From NCBI RefSeq assembly GCF_052113225.1, contig NZ_JBFRCT010000004.1, positions 434,001 to 498,000 of the forward strand: a stretch of DNA of 64,000 bases, read 5' to 3'. The notes under the pieces are model-generated. The model was not told the DNA's origin. It did no database searches and worked only from the letters and a program-made list of their open reading frames with translations. Below, one piece after another: positions 52,111-59,889 of this stretch. A program made the position numbers and the translations under genes. The first letter of the stretch is position 1, and each line of letters opens with the position of its first letter. The stretch comes from Pristimantibacillus sp052113225. GTDB lineage: Bacteria; Bacillota; Bacilli; Paenibacillales; Paenibacillaceae.

Positions 52111-52311
52111 ACATCGATGTATGGCTGGTCGTTCTTTAGTTCTCCACGCCGTATGTCTCCTGAATTCTTCATCCAAGCCGGAGGCGACAGGAGAAAACGA
52201 AGATCTGCTTTTTCTCCCTTTGGGAGATACAGATTTTAGCATCGATTTCATTCAATTGTATCAAGTGCTTTTGTTTATTTTACGGGATACGGGGTATGTA
52301 TAGGAAGAGTT

Positions 52312-52560
52312 TTAATGCGTTTCCAGAATCGAAAGCAGCTTCTTGGTATCTTTCTTAGACACTTTTCCGTACTTGGACTGCTCTACCGTATCGTTATCTT
52401 CGATCTTCTTATAAACCGTGTAACTCCGTCCATCAGGTTCAGATTTACTAATCTGAAGATTGAGGTTGGATTGTTCAGGCACCTCTGACTTTTGGCTACA
52501 AGCGGCTACAATCGTCATCAGGCACAACAGCGCCAGTGCAGTAAGAAGCAGCTTTCTCAT
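52312..52560 (-). CDS. Small hypothetical lipoprotein
   Basis: This 82-residue protein has a lipoprotein signal (MRKLLLTALALLCLMTIVAAC, Cys near 21). A short polar mature part follows with KSEPDGRSYTVYKKIEDND and a Lys-rich C-terminus. ATG with GAGGAGGG upstream. Likely attached to the outer face of the membrane. No domain recognised. Confidence 0.75.
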   Translation of the reverse strand: MRKLLLTALALLCLMTIVAACSQKSEVPEQSNLNLQISKSEPDGRSYTVYKKIEDNDTVEQSKYGKVSKKDTKKLLSILETH

Positions 52561-52711
52561 CCTATGCCCTCCTCTTTATCTTGTTAACGGGTACCTGTTA
52601 GATTTTGTTGCATACAAAAATTAGTTTTAAATATTCCTTTACAGGAATATTCCTTATGGTGTATATTTAAAACAACAACAGGCGACACTAACACTTAAAG
52701 AGGTGAAGGGC

Positions 52712-53086
52712 ATGTCAGGGAATAATCCAGGCATGGAAATGACGACGCTGAGCGCTTTAGCCGAACCAAATCGTATGCATATAGTCGAGCTATTGCGTGA
52801 AGGTCCCCTGACGGTAGGAGAAATAGCCGATCGCTTAGGGATGAGGCAGCCCCAAGCTTCCAAGCATCTGAAGGTACTTAGCGAAAGCGGCATTGTAGAA
52901 GTGAAGGCTGAAGCCAATCGCCGGATCTACAAGCTGCGGCCCGAGCCCTTCCATGCTATGGATTCGTGGGTCAACTCCTTCAGCCGCATCATGGAAGAAC
53001 GTTACGACAACCTGGAGAATTACCTGCGGGAGCTGCAAAGTAAGGAACAATCACAACAACCGAAAAATAATGAGGAGGAATTATAA
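52712..53086 (+). CDS. ArsR family transcriptional regulator
   Basis: This 124-residue winged-helix repressor has LAEPNRMHIVELLREGPLTV and the recognition helix region EIADRLGMRQPQASKHLKVL near residues 35-60. No metal-binding Cys pair is seen, so a small-molecule or redox signal is more likely. The ATG at 52712 has AGAGGTGA upstream and is better placed than the GTG at 52703. Its stop overlaps the start of the AHSA1 gene (TAATG), a very common pairing in which the regulator controls the pair. Confidence 0.9.
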   Translation: MSGNNPGMEMTTLSALAEPNRMHIVELLREGPLTVGEIADRLGMRQPQASKHLKVLSESGIVEVKAEANRRIYKLRPEPFHAMDSWVNSFSRIMEERYDNLENYLRELQSKEQSQQPKNNEEEL

Positions 53087-53601
53087 TGACGAACGCTATG
53101 GTTTCAAGAGTGGAGAACGAAAATGTACTGGTGCTTGAGCGTATATTCGGGGCGCCTCGTGAGCTCGTGTTCAAGATGTTCAAAGAGCCTGAGCATCTGA
53201 AGCAATGGTGGGGTCCTAGAGGCTGGGAAGTGCCGGTTTGTACAATCGACTTCCGTCCAGGCGGCATCTGGCACTACTGCATGAAATGTATGGATGAGAG
53301 CCAAGGCGATTTCTACGGTATGGAGTCCTGGGGCAAAGGTGTTTATAAAGAAATCGATGAGCCAAACAGCTTCAGTTACACGGATTACTTCTCCGATGCG
53401 GATGGCAATATTAATCAAGAACTGCCTACAACCGATATCGTTATCGAGTTCGTTGATCTAGGCGACGGTACCACAAAGCTGATCAACCGCGCAGAGTATG
53501 CGTCGGGCGAAGCTCTCAAGACCGTTATGGAAATGGGTATGCTGCAAGGCATTACCGAAACATGGGATCGTCTGGAAGAGCGTTTGAGCGAAGTGAAATA
53601 A
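53086..53601 (+). CDS. SRPBCC/AHSA1 domain protein
   Basis: This 171-residue protein has the START-like fold of the Aha1 C-terminal family: VLERIFGAPRELVFKMFKEP, then LKQWWGPRGWEVPVCTIDFRPGG and GMLQGITETWDRLEERL at the end. These small proteins form a hydrophobic pocket and bind unknown ligands. It is translationally coupled to the ArsR gene. GAGGAGG precedes the ATG. Confidence 0.9.
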   Translation: MTNAMVSRVENENVLVLERIFGAPRELVFKMFKEPEHLKQWWGPRGWEVPVCTIDFRPGGIWHYCMKCMDESQGDFYGMESWGKGVYKEIDEPNSFSYTDYFSDADGNINQELPTTDIVIEFVDLGDGTTKLINRAEYASGEALKTVMEMGMLQGITETWDRLEERLSEVK

Positions 53602-53614
53602 TAGCAGAAAATAG

Positions 53615-53695
53615 AAAAAAGGGTTGCCTCGGGCCAATGTCATTAAGTTAAGGCTTAACTTAATGACATTGTGCCTCGGGCTACCCTTTTTCTGT
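53615..53695 (+). terminator. Composite terminator split by a 38-bp palindrome
   Basis: The outer parts GGGTTGCC and GGCTACCCTTTTT form a normal intrinsic terminator with loop TCG if the inner 47 bases are removed. Those bases comprise a 38-nt insert (53635-53672) with perfect 18-bp arms, CAATGTCATTAAGTTAAG and complement. It is flanked by direct 9-bp copies of GCCTCGGGC (53626-53634 and 53673-53681). Confidence 0.7.
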
Positions 53696-53801
53696 GCTTC
53701 TAGAATTCGTCAAAACATTCACGCCCATACCCTGACAACTTATGATGCATAGGCTGTTACCAGGGAAGAGATCAATCTCCAGTGCGGGGTGAACGTGATC
53801 C

Positions 53802-54248
53802 ATGAACAACAAGAGCAACATGAACAACAAGAATAACAAGAACAACATGAACAACAAGAACAACATGAACAACAAGAGCAACATGAACGACAAGAATAAC
53901 AAGAACAACAAGAACAACAAGAACAACAAGAACAACGAGAACAACGAGAACAACGAGAACAACGAGAACAACGAGAACAACAAGAATAATAATGACGATA
54001 GCAGCAATCAGAATGGTGAATCCATGGATCTTATTGCTGCCCGGTTAGGCTACATTGGCGCAATTATCTCTACCTTAGGAGATGGCATACAAGCCATAGG
54101 TGCAGGCATTGCCCTTCGAGCACTGGAAGAGGCAACCTTCTCAGAATCACGAAGTGGGCTGGATCAATTCCGACAAACCGATTCCATGCAGCAGCAGCTT
54201 GATTTTTATATTAATGAATTAGTTCAAATCAGAAAAATGATTAAATGA
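53802..54248 (+). CDS. Asn/Lys-repeat protein of unknown function
   Basis: This 148-residue protein falls into two parts. The first 65 or so residues are a low-complexity run of NNK, NNM and NNE triplets, encoded by a 9-nt AACAACAAG-type DNA repeat. The remainder (about 75-148) is a normal helical domain, including AARLGYIGAIISTLGDGIQA and a final ELVQIRKMIK. The ATG has GGGGTGA nine bases upstream. There is no signal peptide. The repeat is prone to slippage, so length may vary between strains. Family not recognised. Confidence 0.65.
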   Translation: MNNKSNMNNKNNKNNMNNKNNMNNKSNMNDKNNKNNKNNKNNKNNENNENNENNENNENNKNNNDDSSNQNGESMDLIAARLGYIGAIISTLGDGIQAIGAGIALRALEEATFSESRSGLDQFRQTDSMQQQLDFYINELVQIRKMIK

Positions 54249-54320
54249 GTATTGCATAGAATTTTTAGATGAACTGCAATATTCTACATACCTATACGCA
54301 AAACGCTGCATCTTGCTAGG

Positions 54321-54560
54321 TTTTGCTCGTTTCACGACCACTTAAGGTCTTCTAGGGACCTTAAGTACATCGTTATCGCCACTTCCGGTCAGTTTAAGGT
54401 CCTTTAGGGACCTTATCTCCGCGGCAGGGCATTGTTTCCTGACTGTTTTGCTCGTTTCTCAACTACTTAAGGTCCTCAAGGGGTCTTAAGTGCGTCGTTA
54501 TCACAACCTCGAGACAGTTTAAGGTCCTCCGAGGACCTTAAACTGTCTCGAGGTTGTTTT
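54321..54560. repeat. Tandem 125-bp repeat carrying four TTAAGGTCC hairpins
   Basis: Two units start TTTTGCTCGTTTC at 54321 and 54446, each holding two hairpins: 54341-54365, 54393-54416, 54466-54490 and 54503-54557. The last is a perfect inverted repeat with 27-bp arms and a single central base, followed by TTT. CATCGTTATC / CGTCGTTATC is also conserved between the units. Confidence 0.75.
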
Positions 54561-54667
54561 ATCTCACTGTCGGACTCGACTACTTGTTAACCAAGTTAAC
54601 TATACCGTGCGCTAAAAACTCAGAAGGTAAGCTATTGAGTATTAGATGAATATGCAGTCATGAAAAT

Positions 54668-54695
54668 GCCCATCCGATCTTGCTGTCGGATGGGC
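54668..54695 (-). terminator. Terminator of the ohr gene
   Basis: GCCCATCCGA and TCGGATGGGC arms lie about 20 bases past the ohr stop, with ATTTTC following on the minus strand. Confidence 0.7.
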
Positions 54696-54715
54696 TTTAA
54701 TCATCAAGATAGTGG

Positions 54716-55129
54716 TTACACCACGTTTAATTGAACATCAATATTGCCACGTGTCGCCCTCGAGTACGGGCACACCTCATGTGCTGCTTCTGCAAGCTCC
54801 CGAGCCTGACCTTGTTCCACACCGGCCAAGGAAATGTCGAGTGTAACAGCAAGTTTGAAGTGATCTTCTTCATCTTTGCCAAGTGTCACATGAGCGGTCA
54901 CTGACGTACTGTCCGGTTTGACTTTCCTTTCCCTGCACACAAGATTCAGCGCGCTCTCAAAGCATGCCGCAAATCCTCCAGCAAACAGCTGCTCCGGATT
55001 GGTCGCCCCTCCCGGCCCTCCCAGCTCCTTCGGGTGCAGCACATTAATAGCAAGCTGGCCATCATCCGATTCCAGCCTGCCGTTACGGCCTCCAACCGCC
55101 TTAACACTTGTCTTATAAAGCTCTTTCAT
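54716..55129 (-). CDS. ohr: Organic hydroperoxide resistance protein (Ohr/OsmC family)
   Basis: This 137-residue thiol peroxidase has both reactive cysteines in place: Cys in FAACFESALNLV near residue 53 and Cys in AHEVCPYSRATRGN near 117. It reduces organic peroxides in the cytoplasm with lipoylated or other thiol donors. The N-terminus KTSVKAVGGRNGRLESDDG is typical. ATG with AGAGGGA upstream. No OhrR regulator gene is adjacent. Confidence 0.93.
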   Translation of the reverse strand: MKELYKTSVKAVGGRNGRLESDDGQLAINVLHPKELGGPGGATNPEQLFAGGFAACFESALNLVCRERKVKPDSTSVTAHVTLGKDEEDHFKLAVTLDISLAGVEQGQARELAEAAHEVCPYSRATRGNIDVQLNVV

Positions 55130-55207
55130 TATTCGTAATCCCTCTCTTTCCTTGCGCTAGTGTTTGCTTCCTAGAATATAATTACCCATTTTTCTATAAA
55201 TGAAAAA

Positions 55208-55234
55208 GGCAGCCGATCAGAATGATCAGCTGCC
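55208..55234 (-). terminator. Terminator of the metallo-hydrolase gene
   Basis: GGCAGCCGATCA and TGATCAGCTGCC arms with a 3-nt loop are followed on the minus strand by TTTTTC. It sits just after the 55239 stop. Confidence 0.75.
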
Positions 55235-55238
55235 TGCT

Positions 55239-56351
55239 CTACTCGCGCCACCAAGCAATAGAGGGATATGGCTCAGCTCCTATTATGACGGGCTCTCCGA
55301 TTCGCGGAGTGGCGATCTTGGTGCTCCGCTCTCTGGCCGACTTCACGGCACGCTCCACCGGATCACGCCAATCATGGAGCGCCAGCTTGAAAGCTCCCCA
55401 ATGAATGGGGATCATAACCTTCCCTTTCACATCGAGATGCGCCTGCACCGTCTCTTCTGGCAGCATGTGGATGGCCTGCCAACGCTCATCGTACTGCCCA
55501 CATTCCATCAGTGTGAGATCGAATGGCCCATATTTGTCCCCGATCTGTTGGAAGTGCGGCCCATAACCGCTGTCTCCGCTGAAAAATATCCGCGCTTCTC
55601 TGCCAAGAATGACCCATGAGCACCATAGGGTACTATTGCGGTCCGTCAGCCCTCTTCCAGAAAAGTGACGTGCTGGTGTAGAGGCCAATACAATCCCTTC
55701 CCAGACGATTTCTTCCCACCAATTGAACTCCTCAATCCTATCAGCGGCAACGCCCCAGCGCTCGAGATGAGCAGCTACGCCAAGCGGTACGAAAAACCGG
55801 CCAACCTTGTCCTTCAATCGTTTCACCGAGCCGTAATCCAAATGATCGTAGTGATCATGAGAAAATATAACGGCATCAATAGCAGGCAGACTCTCAATGT
55901 CGATCGGCAGTTTGTCGCTGAATCGCTTCCCTCCGATCCACGGAAAGGGAGACGGTGCGCGTCCGAACATTGGATCCAGCAGCAACCGCTTTCCATCCAG
56001 CTCTAGGAGCAGCGCTGAATGCCCGAACCAAGTGACCTTAGCACCGGGATCTCCCTGTTGTTGCAATGATCTAGGATTAATCGACTTAATCGCTACTGTC
56101 TTCTCCGGCTTACTGCCTGGCTTCCCGAAGACGAACTCCCTAAGGACCAAAAGACTGTCGCGCGTCGACATTTGCATCGAAGTCGGTATCATATTTACAA
56201 ACTTTCCTCTCTCATAATGGGAGGAACGGTGCATACGTGCTTGTGTATCCTCACAAGGCCTGCCCCCAAACACGGGGTTAAAGCGCAGGACGAGCATCGC
56301 CGCAATAACGATCACTGCAATGGCACCAATCAGAATTAAAATGGCCAGCAT
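55239..56351 (-). CDS. Membrane-anchored MBL-fold metallo-hydrolase (NAPE-PLD/UlaG-like)
   Basis: This protein of about 370 residues has an N-terminal membrane helix (2-25) followed by a metallo-beta-lactamase domain. Motifs are VTWFGHSALLLELDGKRLLLDP, the metal-binding FSHDHYDHLDYG near residue 160, FFSGDSGYG near 255 and IPIHWGAF near 315. The closest recognised group is the NAPE-hydrolysing phospholipase D-like/UlaG-like hydrolases, so a lipid or lactone substrate at the membrane is possible. The ATG at 56349-56351 is favoured by AAGAAGGTG; the in-frame ATG at 56357 and GTG at 56360 are too close to it. Confidence 0.87.
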   Translation of the reverse strand: MLAILILIGAIAVIVIAAMLVLRFNPVFGGRPCEDTQARMHRSSHYERGKFVNMIPTSMQMSTRDSLLVLREFVFGKPGSKPEKTVAIKSINPRSLQQQGDPGAKVTWFGHSALLLELDGKRLLLDPMFGRAPSPFPWIGGKRFSDKLPIDIESLPAIDAVIFSHDHYDHLDYGSVKRLKDKVGRFFVPLGVAAHLERWGVAADRIEEFNWWEEIVWEGIVLASTPARHFSGRGLTDRNSTLWCSWVILGREARIFFSGDSGYGPHFQQIGDKYGPFDLTLMECGQYDERWQAIHMLPEETVQAHLDVKGKVMIPIHWGAFKLALHDWRDPVERAVKSARERSTKIATPRIGEPVIIGAEPYPSIAWWRE

Positions 56352-56416
56352 AGACATCACCTTCTTATCTTCGAATGCTTATAACAACAGGAACCCTTTA
56401 ATCATACCTCATTCAG

Positions 56417-57055
56417 CTAACTCTTTACACTCGACACGATTGAACCATCTTTAAGATCGATGTAATAAATAATTGTGGGAGTATTCAGATTGTCTGGATG
56501 CCCGGCAGCATCCAGATATACCTTCCACACCTTAATAGCTTTGTTTTTTTCTGTGGAAAATATATTTGCCGTACTTGTCTCCGCATCAAACAGGTTCCAA
56601 ATCGTCACATCGTTATAGCCATCCACTCTAGCTTGATTAAGCGCTATACTTTCAGCTTCTTCTGCTGATATGTAAGTGTCTTTATGATTTGTTATTAATG
56701 GGCCTAATAGACTTATTAGAAGTACTGTTATAACGGCTCCTAAATAATAGCCTTTTGGTATGGAATGGACTTTTCTTGTGATGACAAAGCCGAGAATACC
56801 AACAAGGATAAAGCATCCTCCGGTTATGGTCATGACAAGAAAATTCGTCCAAATCAAATCATGATTTGGACCATTTCCAACTGGACCTGTCCTTGGTCTA
56901 TAAGAATTCCAATAATAAATAATAGCCATAAAGATCGACATGGTTCCTGCAACTAAATTAAATCCAATTAGCTTTGATCGATATTCTGGTTTCATCATTA
57001 AAATATAAACGTTTTGAATCATTAAGAGCGCAATAACTGATCCTGTGTGCAACAT
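56417..57055 (-). CDS. Hypothetical membrane protein with C-terminal PepSY-like region
   Basis: This 212-residue protein has four hydrophobic segments in the first 125 residues. An extracellular tail follows containing ISAEEAESIALNQARVDGYN and a final IIYYIDLKDGSIVSS, reminiscent of PepSY-type inhibitory domains. Base composition is lower in G+C than its neighbours. ATG with GAGGTGAGGGG upstream. Isolated; function unknown. Confidence 0.65.
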   Translation of the reverse strand: MLHTGSVIALLMIQNVYILMMKPEYRSKLIGFNLVAGTMSIFMAIIYYWNSYRPRTGPVGNGPNHDLIWTNFLVMTITGGCFILVGILGFVITRKVHSIPKGYYLGAVITVLLISLLGPLITNHKDTYISAEEAESIALNQARVDGYNDVTIWNLFDAETSTANIFSTEKNKAIKVWKVYLDAAGHPDNLNTPTIIYYIDLKDGSIVSSVKS

Positions 57056-57261
57056 GTCCCCTCACCTCTACTTACACCTAATGATTTTTGCAAATTCCAT
57101 CTTAACAACGAAATCCATTGAACCGCCTCAGCGTTTGGATAAAATCATGTAGTTCAATATCTTTCCAGTCTAATAACCGTTCATAGCCATTTATCAACTT
57201 ATCCGCGCACTTGGATAAACAACAAGGCCTCTGTAAACACTTTACAAGAGGTGATGACAAC

Positions 57262-57471
57262 GTGGAAGCGTACAGAGCGAAGGAGATTGCCGAATCTCCG
57301 GATGTGATAATCGTGTCGTACTTTGGTGTTCCTGTGTTTATTGAACATGTCAACCTGGGAGCTGGTACGGCTAGAATTCATCCGCTAGACAGGCCAGACG
57401 AAGAGCAGACAGTCCCGGTCGACGTGTTGGCGGAAGAATTCAACGACGTGTTTGATACACCATTAATGTGA
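57262..57471 (+). CDS. sspH: H-type small acid-soluble spore protein
   Basis: This 69-residue protein contains AYRAKEIAESPDVIIVSYFG, then VPVFIEHVN and PLDRPDEEQTVPVDVLAEEF. This is the full SspH pattern. It binds or coats components in the dormant spore core and is expected to be made in the forespore under sigma-G. Start is a GTG with AGAGGTGAT upstream; an earlier in-frame ATG (57211) would add 17 residues not found in the family. Direct evidence that the organism sporulates. Confidence 0.92.
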   Translation: MEAYRAKEIAESPDVIIVSYFGVPVFIEHVNLGAGTARIHPLDRPDEEQTVPVDVLAEEFNDVFDTPLM

Positions 57472-57484
57472 GACGACCCGAAAC

Positions 57485-57515
57485 GGCAGCTAATCATCAG
57501 ATTAGCTGTCTTTTT
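57485..57515 (+). terminator. Terminator of sspH
   Basis: GGCAGCTAATC and GATTAGCTGTC arms with a 4-nt loop, then TTTTTG, immediately after the sspH stop. Confidence 0.8.
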
Positions 57516-57527
57516 GTTCCTTTAAAT

Positions 57528-58403
57528 TCAGAGAAAGACTGCCTTCACATACTCCGAAAAACGTTTCGCTGCTGGCGCCAGAAATCTATCCTGTCTCTTC
57601 ACAAGGCCGATTTCACAAATGCTTCCTTCATCTTTAATAGGCAGCCACACCAAACCTTCCAGCATTAATCCGCTCGTTTTGGGAAGAATCGATAACCCGA
57701 GTCCGGCAGCCACAAAACCTGCCACTGTCATCAAGTCCTCCGCTTCGTATGCAACTGCCGGTGTAAAGCCAACCTGGCTGTAGCAGCTTTCCAGTGTCGA
57801 CTTAAGCCCGCAGTAATGTTTCACTTCGATAAACGGTTCGCCGGTCAATTCCATGAATTCGACTGCCTCCTGCTGCGCAAGTCGATGAGTTGGAGAAACC
57901 ACAACATACAAGGGTGCCTTCACCATCGGTATCCATTCATAATCGTCTGATTCAAGCCTGGCGGATGAAATCATAAGATCACTTTCACCGCTTTCCATAT
58001 TCCCGCTGATGAAGGTATGATTCCCCTGTACCAATTCGAAACGGATCTTCGGGTGCCGCTCACGAAACCCGCGAATAAGCTTGGGTATGAGCTCTGCGCC
58101 AAGTATATTCAGATAAGCGACACGGATAACGCCGGAATCGGGATTAGCTTGTTCTTCAAGCGCTTGCTTCCCCTTCTCCAACTCGGACAACGCGCGTTCC
58201 ACCGATTCAGCAAACATTCGCCCATAACGGGTTACCTGAATATTTCTCCCTCTTCGTTCGAATAGCGGCACCCCCAACTCTTCCTCCAATTTGGATATAG
58301 AATGGCTCAAAGCCGGCTGCGTAATCGCCAAAACTTCGGAGGCCTTCGTCACATGTTGAAACCGAACGACCGTAAGAAAATAATCGAGCTGAGTAAGCTC
58401 CAA
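57528..58403 (-). CDS. LysR family transcriptional regulator
   Basis: This 291-residue protein has the N-terminal LysR helix-turn-helix (LDYFLTVVRFQHVTKASEVL, then TQPALSHSISKLEEELGVPLF). A two-lobed effector-binding domain follows (about 90-290). Start is a TTG with GGGGGGA upstream. It is transcribed divergently from the MBL-fold hydrolase gene at 58508 and is its likely regulator; the intervening 104 bases are A/T-rich. Confidence 0.92.
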   Translation of the reverse strand: MELTQLDYFLTVVRFQHVTKASEVLAITQPALSHSISKLEEELGVPLFERRGRNIQVTRYGRMFAESVERALSELEKGKQALEEQANPDSGVIRVAYLNILGAELIPKLIRGFRERHPKIRFELVQGNHTFISGNMESGESDLMISSARLESDDYEWIPMVKAPLYVVVSPTHRLAQQEAVEFMELTGEPFIEVKHYCGLKSTLESCYSQVGFTPAVAYEAEDLMTVAGFVAAGLGLSILPKTSGLMLEGLVWLPIKDEGSICEIGLVKRQDRFLAPAAKRFSEYVKAVFL

Positions 58404-58507
58404 AGTAATCCCCCCAATTCATTAGTTTAATTCATGATAATTATTATTATAATAAATTAGACGTTATGAATGTTCAAGCGTAAGCTAGAGCAAAGGAGAT
58501 GATGAAG

Positions 58508-59251
58508 ATGAAAACGACAGTGAACTTAAAGACGATTGATATCGATACGAATTTTCGAGGCATACAGGAAGTGCTGCATCCCGTGCTGATTTGGGATAAT
58601 CAGGAGGCCGTCTTGATCGACGTCGGAATTCCATTCCGGCTGCCCTTATTTCAAGAAGCCATGGCTCAAGCAGGAGTCCCCTTTAATAATCTCAAAAAAA
58701 TCATTTTAACCCACCATGATTTGGACCATATCGGAGGACTGACGGAGCTTCTGAACGCTTTCCCGCATAAGATCGACGTACTCTCCACCGAAGAGGAAAA
58801 ACCTTATATTCAGGGGGAGAGGCCTCATCTAAAGATTACCCCCGTATTCATCGACCAGTTTCGCGCTGCACTCCCCGCCGAACTGCCTTCTGAAAGACGA
58901 GATGCAATCCTTCATTTATTGAAACAGCCGCCGACGGCAAAAGTGGATCAAATAGTAACTGACAAAGAGGAGCTCCCTCTCTTCGGCGGGATCGAAGTCA
59001 TTCATACACCGGGTCATACCCCCGGACATATCAGCCTTTACTTGAAGCAGCACAAGCTTCTTATTGCTGGAGACGCCATGATGATTGATAACGGATGTTT
59101 TGTGGAACCCGACAATTGCGTAGATGCGGTTTTGGCAAAATCATCGATTAAAAAATTCCTTCCTTATGATATTCAAAGCGTGATCTGTTATCACGGGGGG
59201 CTTTGCGAGGAAAACGTTAAATATCGTATAGAGCAACTGGCGTACAGCTGA
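58508..59251 (+). CDS. MBL-fold metallo-hydrolase
   Basis: This 247-residue soluble protein has the complete metallo-beta-lactamase metal-site set. ILTHHDLDHIGG lies near residue 70, HTPGHTPGHISLY near 165 and LLIAGDAMM near 185, with a final His in VICYHGG near 230. Glyoxalase II-like or lactonase-like hydrolysis is possible. Of three close ATG codons the third (58508) is best placed after AAAGGAG. Divergent from the LysR gene. Confidence 0.9.
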   Translation: MKTTVNLKTIDIDTNFRGIQEVLHPVLIWDNQEAVLIDVGIPFRLPLFQEAMAQAGVPFNNLKKIILTHHDLDHIGGLTELLNAFPHKIDVLSTEEEKPYIQGERPHLKITPVFIDQFRAALPAELPSERRDAILHLLKQPPTAKVDQIVTDKEELPLFGGIEVIHTPGHTPGHISLYLKQHKLLIAGDAMMIDNGCFVEPDNCVDAVLAKSSIKKFLPYDIQSVICYHGGLCEENVKYRIEQLAYS

Positions 59252-59312
59252 ATGGTTATGAGTAAAAGACAGGTTTAGACTAGGTCGGATATCAAAAAAT
59301 AAGTAAAAATAG

Positions 59313-59363
59313 AAACAGCGGCAGCTATGGACAAGAAAACAAAGTCCTAGACAACCGCTGTTT
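59313..59363. terminator. Terminator between convergent genes
   Basis: AAACAGCGG and CCGCTGTTT arms with a long loop, followed by TATT on the plus strand and flanked by A-runs. Shared by the MBL gene and the DUF2269 gene. Confidence 0.5.
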
Positions 59364-59408
59364 TATTGAGACCTATTTGTATTGCGAATTCTAACGGTGA
59401 GGCTGTTT

Positions 59409-59870
59409 TTAGAATGGCTTAAGGACCATCAGCACGATTATGGCAATCATCAGCAGCTGGGACGCCGTCTCGATCGGTATGATCTTTTTCATCAATCGGC
59501 CAAGTTCGGCGGGTAATTCATCCCCTTTGCTTTGACTTATAGCCACAATCTCCATGATCTTTTTCATGCGCGGCCCGATCAATCCTTCGATTATAGCGAC
59601 CATGAGCAGCGATAAAAGGATCGATATATTTAACCACATTTGGGACAACCCCATCTTGGTTATGATCATAAGCCAAACCCCCGTAATAATAAGGACGGTT
59701 CCGCCAATTTTAGGCAGGATGGCAAGCTTGTTTGTTACATCAAAAGCAAAGCGCAACTGGTCGGCGGTTCTAGCGGTCCTTCGAATGAAGGGTACCACGA
59801 CAGCGGGACCGATTAACGCGATTGAGGCCAATACATGAAAAACGAGAAGCCATCCAAACAAACTAATCAT
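59409..59870 (-). CDS. DUF2269-like membrane protein
   Basis: This 153-residue protein has four transmembrane helices (about 4-26, 48-70, 78-100, 130-150). The pattern FHVLASIALIGPAVVVPFIRR followed by KIGGTVLIITGVWLMI is typical of the DUF2269 family. No catalytic residue is visible. It starts 20 bases after the NmrA-like gene and is likely co-transcribed with it. Function unknown. Confidence 0.75.
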   Translation of the reverse strand: MISLFGWLLVFHVLASIALIGPAVVVPFIRRTARTADQLRFAFDVTNKLAILPKIGGTVLIITGVWLMIITKMGLSQMWLNISILLSLLMVAIIEGLIGPRMKKIMEIVAISQSKGDELPAELGRLMKKIIPIETASQLLMIAIIVLMVLKPF

Positions 59871-59889
59871 CCCCTTCTTGCTCCTTAGC

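Larger units (their letters stand above)
51787..52311. other. Regulatory region of the rhamnogalacturonan gene
   Basis: This 525-base stretch carries no convincing gene. It holds two cre sites (51862-51875 and 52005-52018) and the terminator hairpin of the upstream lipoprotein gene (52075-52110). Short frames on both strands between 52045 and 52303 lack ribosome sites. Confidence 0.5.
54249..54715. other. Gene-free region between convergent genes with hairpin array
   Basis: No ORF is supported. The region contains the four-hairpin tandem array (54321-54560) and the terminator of the ohr gene (54668-54695). Confidence 0.6.

Noticed and set aside
52045..52303. Short frames on both strands between the lipoprotein and lyase genes
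   Set aside because: No ribosome sites; they overlap the terminator hairpin and each other.
53681..54007. Minus-strand Leu/Phe-rich ORF resembling a membrane protein
   Set aside because: It is the complement of the AACAACAAG repeat; the plus-strand frame has the ribosome site and a normal C-terminal domain.
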